Assembly: GCA_002418055.1 (NCBI GenBank)
Contig: DIDI01000049.1
Span: forward strand, 1-36,816
DNA: 36,816 nt
Source: Lactobacillus sp. UBA5804
GTDB lineage: Bacteria; Bacillota; Bacilli; Lactobacillales; Lactobacillaceae
Direction: 5' to 3'
The stretch's first letter is position 1. Each line of letters begins with the position of its first letter. Below the pieces are notes generated by a model that saw only the letters and a list, made by a program, of their open reading frames with translations, was not told the origin of the DNA and did no database searches. A program made the position numbers and the translations under genes. Shown here piece after piece: positions 30,743 to 36,816 of the stretch.

Positions 30743-32647
30743 TTAATCAGCATCAAGTAAGTCGATGGCCTTCTCCCAAGCAGTATTGGCAGTCTCAATC
30801 TTCGCTTCAATCGCAGTGAGGTCACTTTGAAGTGGCCCAAGTTTGGTGAAGTCTGAAGCAATGGCTGGATTAGCCATTTGTACTTTTAAATCAGCTGCTT
30901 GCGCCTCTAAAGACTCAATCATGGTTTCAATTTGAGCAACTTGGCGTTTACGTTTGCGTTGCTGCGCTGCCTGTTGTTTTTGTGCTTGGTAAGATGCTTG
31001 TTTGTGAGCAGGAGTGGTGGCAACTGCTTGCTGGCTTGTGGGAATAGTGACGTTTTTAGCTTGCTGAGCTAAGTAATCTGAGTAATTACCATCATAAATT
31101 TTGGCTGTTTGGTTTTCAACTAAAACAATTTTCGTGGCTAATTGATTAATGAAATACCGATCATGTGAAACGAAGAGTAATGTCCCATCGTAATCTTTTA
31201 ATGCATCGTTTAAAACTGCCTTTGCATCCAAATCAAGGTGGTTAGTTGGCTCGTCCATGAGTAAGCAGTTGTCATGCTCAAGGCTGAGGACGGTTAGGGT
31301 AAGTCTGGCTTTTTGCCCACCAGAGAGCTGACTAACCGTTTTATCAATATCTTTGGCGGTGAATAAGAAACTGGCTAGGATGCTGCGGACATCTTTTTCA
31401 AGCATATCCTTGTGGCGATCCCAAATCGTATCAATTACCGTCTTGTTAGGGGCCAGTCCCTGAAGTTCTTGGTCATAATAGCCGATATTGAGGGAAGCAC
31501 CATATTTGAGCGAGCCAGCTTTAGGTGGTAATTGCTTGATGATTGTTTTAAGCAGGGTTGATTTGCCAATACCATTCGGTCCGATAATAGCGACACGGTC
31601 GCCTTTATTGACTTGCAACGAAATATCTCTGACCATAGTTTTGTCGGGATAGCCGATAGTTAGTTTGTTGAAAAGTAAAACTTCTTTGCCAGAGGGGTGG
31701 CTGCTACTGAAGTGAATTCGAACTTTGGCTAGGTGCTTAGGCGGTTTAATTCGTTCAATTTTAGCGAGCTGCTTACGCCGACTTTGCGCTCGTTTGGTAG
31801 TGGTCGCACGTACTAAGTTTTTTTGAATAAAAATTTCATCCTGTTTGATGCTTGCTTGTTGCTTATCAAAGGCGGCTTGCTGGGTCTGATCCCGTAATTT
31901 ACGCTGGGCTAAATAGGCGGTGTAGTTTCCTTTGAAAACTGTCAATTGGTTAAATTTTAATTCAAAAATTTGGGTAGTCAGATGATCTAAGAAGTATTGG
32001 TCATGTGAAACGACCACAATCGCACCAGCGTAATTTTTGAGGAAAGTTTCTAGCCAGTCTAAGGTATCTAAATCTAAATAGTTGGTCGGCTCATCTAATA
32101 ATAGAAGTTGTGGCTTTTGTAAAAGCAATTTCACAAAAGCTAACCGGGTCTTTTCACCACCAGAAAGTGCTGCAACCTGCTTCTGCCAAGTGGCTTCTGG
32201 GAAGTGAAAACCATTTAGAACACTCTTGATATCAGCTTGGTAGGTATAACCACCTGCTTGTTCAAAATCAAATTGTAGTTGGTCGTATTGCTTGAGCAAA
32301 GCAGCATCATTTGGATGCTGGCTGATCTTTACTTGTAAGGCTTGCAGCTGCTTACCACGCGCAATCAGTGGTGCGAAGACGCCAGCCATGGCATCCCAGA
32401 TAGACTGGCTGCCGCCCAGTGCGTTTTCTTGAGCAATGTATCCCACTTGAATGTCTTTATTAGTGGTAAATTGGCCATGACTTGAGGGTTGCTCACCAGT
32501 CATAATCCGCAGTAAAGTGGTTTTTCCGACACCATTGGCGCCAATTAAGCCAATTCTGGCGTCAGCATTAATGCTAAAATTAACATTTTTGAATAAAGTC
32601 GTGGCACCAAATTGTTGTGTCAGTTCATGTCCTTGTGCAATTATCAT
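30743..32647 (-). CDS. ydiF: ABC-F family ATPase, YdiF-like
   Basis: A 634-residue soluble protein with two ATP-binding domains, close to B. subtilis YdiF in length. Domain 1 has Walker A IGANGVGKTT (about 35-44), signature ALSGGEKTRLAFVKLL and Walker B LLLDEPTNYLD. Domain 2 has IGPNGIGKST, SQLSGGQKARLTL and LLMDEPTNHLD. The C-terminal about 540-634 is a Gln/Ala-rich basic coiled coil (QAQKQQAAQQRKRKRQVAQI), which in this family contacts rRNA or the tRNA region. Role: translation factor easing stalled ribosomes (inferred). AGGTGAG lies upstream of the ATG on this strand. It is convergent with tsaD and divergent from rex, as in B. subtilis. Confidence 0.9.
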   Translation of the reverse strand: MIIAQGHELTQQFGATTLFKNVNFSINADARIGLIGANGVGKTTLLRIMTGEQPSSHGQFTTNKDIQVGYIAQENALGGSQSIWDAMAGVFAPLIARGKQLQALQVKISQHPNDAALLKQYDQLQFDFEQAGGYTYQADIKSVLNGFHFPEATWQKQVAALSGGEKTRLAFVKLLLQKPQLLLLDEPTNYLDLDTLDWLETFLKNYAGAIVVVSHDQYFLDHLTTQIFELKFNQLTVFKGNYTAYLAQRKLRDQTQQAAFDKQQASIKQDEIFIQKNLVRATTTKRAQSRRKQLAKIERIKPPKHLAKVRIHFSSSHPSGKEVLLFNKLTIGYPDKTMVRDISLQVNKGDRVAIIGPNGIGKSTLLKTIIKQLPPKAGSLKYGASLNIGYYDQELQGLAPNKTVIDTIWDRHKDMLEKDVRSILASFLFTAKDIDKTVSQLSGGQKARLTLTVLSLEHDNCLLMDEPTNHLDLDAKAVLNDALKDYDGTLLFVSHDRYFINQLATKIVLVENQTAKIYDGNYSDYLAQQAKNVTIPTSQQAVATTPAHKQASYQAQKQQAAQQRKRKRQVAQIETMIESLEAQAADLKVQMANPAIASDFTKLGPLQSDLTAIEAKIETANTAWEKAIDLLDAD

Positions 32648-32666
32648 ATTTTCTCACCTAAAACCC

Positions 32667-32692
32667 ATTTTACCATAGTCGTTGGGACGCTT
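32667..32692 (-). promoter_or_regulatory. Possible promoter of ydiF with half of a shared inverted repeat
   Basis: On the minus strand, TAAAAT (32667-32672) is preceded by TGG, an extended -10. GGGACGCTT at 32684-32692 (plus-strand reading) falls across its spacer and -35 position. The same 9 bases occur inverted at 32754-32762 in the rex promoter. Confidence 0.4.
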
Positions 32693-32747
32693 CCTAGCAT
32701 CACTCAGCTGAAAAAATGGCTTTTTTTGCTAAGTTTGTGAAAATACC

Positions 32748-32777
32748 TTGAAAAAGCGTCCCGCTTTTGATTATGAT
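32748..32777 (+). promoter_or_regulatory. Promoter of rex, with an inverted repeat in the spacer
   Basis: TTGAAA (32748-32753), an 18-base spacer, and TATGAT (32772-32777). The spacer region contains AAAAGCG-TCC-CGCTTTT, a 7-bp inverted repeat placed where a repressor could block polymerase. TTTGTGAAAAT just upstream (about 32734-32744) resembles only half of a Rex site. Confidence 0.55.
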
Positions 32778-32839
32778 AGATATACTTATCATTTATGTGC
32801 ATGAATGAACAAATAGAAGCTTTTAAGTGGAGGGCTGAG

Positions 32840-33478
32840 ATGGAAAAAGTAAAAATTCCAAGGGCAACGGCTAAAAGATTACCGCTCTATTACCGTTATT
32901 TGATTATTCTGAGCGAATCGGGTAAAGAAAAGGTTTCATCGACTGAATTGTCTGATGCAGTTCAAGTCGATAGTGCGTCAATTCGGCGCGACTTTTCGTA
33001 CTTTGGGGCGCTAGGAAAACGTGGTTACGGTTATGATGTCAAGAACTTGTTAGGCTTCTTCAAGAAAATTTTGAATCAAGATACGCTAACTAACGTGGCT
33101 TTGGTTGGTGTTGGTAATTTGGGACATGCGTTACTTAACTATAATTTTAAGCGGAGTAATAATATTCGCATATCTTGTGCATTTGATATCGATAAGAATA
33201 TCACGGGCCGCATCTTAAGTGGGGTTCCGGTATATGATATGAGTGAACTTAAGCAGCAACTGAGTGATCAGCAAATTTCAATTGCCGTATTAACCGTTCC
33301 GTCGCTACATGCCCAGAAAACAGCAGATGAAATGTTTGAAGCTGGCATCCAGGGAATTATGAATTTTACGCCTATTCGGATTTCAGCTCCTGCCAATGTC
33401 CGTGTTCAAAATGTTGATTTAGCAACTGAGCTCCAGACCTTAATTTATTTTCTGGATTCAGATAAACAAGACCATTAA
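32840..33478 (+). CDS. rex: Redox-sensing transcriptional repressor Rex
   Basis: A 212-residue repressor that senses NADH/NAD+ balance. The winged-helix domain (about 1-80) starts [20 protein letters not shown] and has [20 protein letters not shown]. The Rossmann domain has the NAD-binding [16 protein letters not shown] (glycines at about 90-95), and the dimer-swap helix is at the C-terminus (about 190-212). ATG 32840 is chosen because GGAGGG lies about 6 bases upstream and it matches family starts. A frame extending to 32795 has no ribosome binding site of its own. It precedes groESL as in related genomes. Confidence 0.94.
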   Translation: MEKVKIPRATAKRLPLYYRYLIILSESGKEKVSSTELSDAVQVDSASIRRDFSYFGALGKRGYGYDVKNLLGFFKKILNQDTLTNVALVGVGNLGHALLNYNFKRSNNIRISCAFDIDKNITGRILSGVPVYDMSELKQQLSDQQISIAVLTVPSLHAQKTADEMFEAGIQGIMNFTPIRISAPANVRVQNVDLATELQTLIYFLDSDKQDH

Positions 33479-33485
33479 CGTACTT

Positions 33486-33518
33486 AACAGCTTGCCCTCA
33501 ATGGTTAAGCTGTTTTTT
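33486..33518 (+). terminator. Terminator of rex
   Basis: AACAGCTT (33486-33493) and AAGCTGTT (33507-33514) form an 8-bp stem, followed by a T tract to 33518. Confidence 0.85.
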
Positions 33519-33547
33519 GTGAGTCGCTTTATTCCTCTGATGAGCAG

Positions 33548-33574
33548 TTAGCACTCCGAGGATAAAACTGCTAT
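33548..33574. promoter_or_regulatory. Degenerate second CIRCE operator upstream of the groESL promoter
   Basis: TTAGCACTC (33548-33556) is a perfect left CIRCE arm. After exactly 9 bases comes AACTGCTAT (33566-33574), matching the right arm GAGTGCTAA at 6 of 9 positions. It ends 7 bases before the -35 box. Confidence 0.55.
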
Positions 33575-33581
33575 TTTTTTC

Positions 33582-33610
33582 TTGCAAAACGAAACTGAAA
33601 AGGTTATTAT
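33582..33610 (+). promoter_or_regulatory. Promoter of groES-groEL
   Basis: TTGCAA (33582-33587), a 17-base spacer and TATTAT (33605-33610). The main CIRCE operator begins 12 bases further on and so covers the start region. Confidence 0.75.
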
Positions 33611-33622
33611 TTAGATTGTAAG

Positions 33623-33649
33623 TTAGCACTTGGAAAATAAGAGTGCTAA
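33623..33649. promoter_or_regulatory. CIRCE operator (HrcA site) of groESL
   Basis: TTAGCACTT-N9-GAGTGCTAA, one base away from the consensus TTAGCACTC-N9-GAGTGCTAA. This is the binding site of the heat-shock repressor HrcA, expected in front of groESL. Confidence 0.95.
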
Positions 33650-33691
33650 TCATTAACAAATAAATGTTTTATCTTTACAGGAGGGATTATC

Positions 33692-35610
<1,919 letters not shown>

Positions 35611-35632
35611 ATTAAACGTCATTAATTTAAAG

Positions 35633-35667
35633 AATAGCTCGTTCAGAGATTGAACGAGCTATTTTTT
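35633..35667 (+). terminator. Terminator of groESL
   Basis: AATAGCTCGTTCA (35633-35645) pairs with TGAACGAGCTATT (35651-35663) around GAGAT, followed by a T tract. Upstream A-rich sequence is limited, so it acts mainly rightward. Confidence 0.93.
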
Positions 35668-35836
35668 TGCGTATATAAAAGATGTACATCAGCAGCAAAC
35701 CATAACAATCTGGCGAGATTGAAAATTATGACTGGGTTTTATCCAACAAAATGTCACAACGGGCGAACTTCAGGGCTTTAATCGCTTCTACATGAAATGG
35801 CTCTCCTGCTGGTAACAGTTAGGGAGCCAAAGAAAA
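35668..35836. other. Gap between groEL terminator and integrase: candidate attachment-site region
   Basis: The 169 bases hold no gene. An imperfect stem (GGCTCTC ... GGGAGCC, about 35800-35826) lies just past the integrase stop and could end its leftward transcript. Integrases commonly lie beside their attachment core, so the left att core may be here. It cannot be defined without the other end of the element. Confidence 0.35.
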
Positions 35837-36757
35837 TTATTGGAGATTAGCCAAACAACGCATCACAAGGTCAGTATCTTGATTTTCCAACTCTTGGATG
35901 ACATGTAAATAGGTGTTCTGAGTAGTGGTCATACTCGAATGTCCGAGGCGTCTGGACACACTAGCAATAGACACACCGGCGAAGAGCAACAGAGAAGCAT
36001 GCGTATGCCGCAAGCCGTGGATTGAAATAACAGTAATGCCGAGCGTTTTGCAATGTCGCGCTAAAATACAATTTGGAGTAGAATTGTAAATCTTTTGCCC
36101 CTCATTCACAAAAATGGGCTTATCTGTTGGCTTATCCTTGATTAATCCTGCGAACTGAATGGCCGTCATCCAATCTAGAGACACTTTACGAACAGATGAT
36201 TGATTTTTAGTCGGCTGGAATCCACCATTTTCTTTGTAGTTCCATGTTTTATTGATAGAAATTGTTTGTCGAGCAAAGTCAAAGTCTGCAGGTGTGAGGC
36301 CAAGTGCTTCTGAAAAACGAAGCCCGGTTTTTGCTATTAAAAGAATTAGCCAATCCCAGTTGATTTCTTTCTTTAAATTCAAGTGACCAAGTAATGACTG
36401 TAATTCAAATTGGTTAAGGAATTTACTCTTTTTGGGACGTGGAGCTTTTCCCTTGATGATTGCTCGCCGTGTGGGATCACGATCGATAAAGCCCTCATCA
36501 ACTGCATCCAAGATAGCTGCTTTCACATGATGGTGGAAGTCCATCGTTGTTGTACGCTCGTGGTATTTAGCATAATCATTTAACAGGATTTGATATGACA
36601 GACGAGTCACATCACAAAGTTTGAGGCCTGGGGCAAGTTGCTGCAACCATTGCAGACTAAGTTGATACTTCTTCATGGTTACATCACGGATTGCTCCGAA
36701 TTTGTAGGTTGCTACCCACTTTTTAAAGTAGGTACATAACAATTCTTGGTTATTCAT
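35837..36757 (-). CDS. int: Tyrosine recombinase / phage-type integrase
   Basis: A 306-residue integrase with all catalytic residues in place. Numbered from the start chosen here, R147 lies in TGLRFSEALG, H247 and R250 in IHGLRHTH, H273 in LGHSSM and nucleophile Y283 in TYLHV. The N-terminal SAM-like core-binding domain (about 1-105) has a phage-like FKKWVATYKFGAIRDVTMKK start. ATG 36757 is chosen because AAAGGATGG lies 8 bases upstream on this strand; an ATG at 36769 has the ribosome binding site touching it. It reads toward groEL. The rest of the element must lie to the right, outside the window. Prophage or integrative element cannot be told apart. Confidence 0.92.
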   Translation of the reverse strand: MNNQELLCTYFKKWVATYKFGAIRDVTMKKYQLSLQWLQQLAPGLKLCDVTRLSYQILLNDYAKYHERTTTMDFHHHVKAAILDAVDEGFIDRDPTRRAIIKGKAPRPKKSKFLNQFELQSLLGHLNLKKEINWDWLILLIAKTGLRFSEALGLTPADFDFARQTISINKTWNYKENGGFQPTKNQSSVRKVSLDWMTAIQFAGLIKDKPTDKPIFVNEGQKIYNSTPNCILARHCKTLGITVISIHGLRHTHASLLLFAGVSIASVSRRLGHSSMTTTQNTYLHVIQELENQDTDLVMRCLANLQ

Positions 36758-36816
36758 GGTATTTTCCATCCTTTCGTATTCATTTATATATTTTAATCTT
36801 GCTTACGTTGATGAAG

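Noticed and set aside
32734..32753. Rex operator in the rex promoter (TTTGTGAAAAT)
   Set aside because: Only one half-site matches; the second half (TTCACAA) is absent at the right spacing, so autoregulation cannot be claimed.

Overview
The window looks like a chromosomal segment of a Lactobacillales bacterium, most likely Lactobacillaceae. It has low-to-medium GC and strong AGGAGG-type ribosome binding sites. The housekeeping gene order is Firmicute: rpmG-secE-nusG-rplKA, rplJL, ffs-dnaX-ebfC-recR-yaaL, tmk-holB-yabA-rsmI, tsaB-rimI-tsaD, ydiF/rex, groESL. A fused mannose-PTS IIAB protein and ManO also fit. The species cannot be fixed from sequence alone. No tRNA, rRNA, CRISPR array or intact insertion sequence was seen.

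Layout. (1) 1-5460 is an AT-rich accessory zone with decayed DNA. It holds small membrane proteins, a 33-residue hydrophobic peptide, remnants of a tyrosine recombinase and of an XRE repressor, an Lsa-like antibiotic-resistance ABC-F gene behind a long attenuator leader, and two unrecognised proteins. (2) 5555-8948 is a mannose-class PTS operon (IIAB, IIC, IID, ManO) driven by an extended -10 promoter, with a perfect CRP-type palindrome centred near -63. (3) 8953-10104 is a glycerate kinase on the opposite strand, sharing a bidirectional terminator with manO. (4) 10172-18796 is the rpmG-secE-nusG and rplK-rplA / rplJ-rplL region. A complete phosphate-uptake operon (pstSCAB1B2-phoU) lies between rplA and rplJ. 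Two L1-binding RNA mimics precede rplK and rplA, and an L10 leader precedes rplJ. (5) 18956-30687 is a dense run of genes for DNA polymerase III loading, tRNA and rRNA modification, SRP RNA, nucleotide synthesis and t6A synthesis. (6) 30743-35667 holds the YdiF ABC-F gene divergent from rex, then groES-groEL with one good and one degenerate CIRCE operator. (7) 35837-36757 is a tyrosine integrase pointing left. It probably marks the edge of an integrated element that continues beyond the window.

How it fits together. Most of the window is core gene-expression machinery, with much RNA-level control: L1 mimics, an L10 leader, a nusG leader terminator and an antibiotic-sensing style attenuator. 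Accessory DNA sits at both ends. The most interesting signals are the ABC-F leader (strong promoter, a three-codon uORF, a 16-codon uORF, and mutually exclusive hairpins ending in a terminator) and the CRP-like site at the mannose PTS. No wholly new multi-gene system was found.
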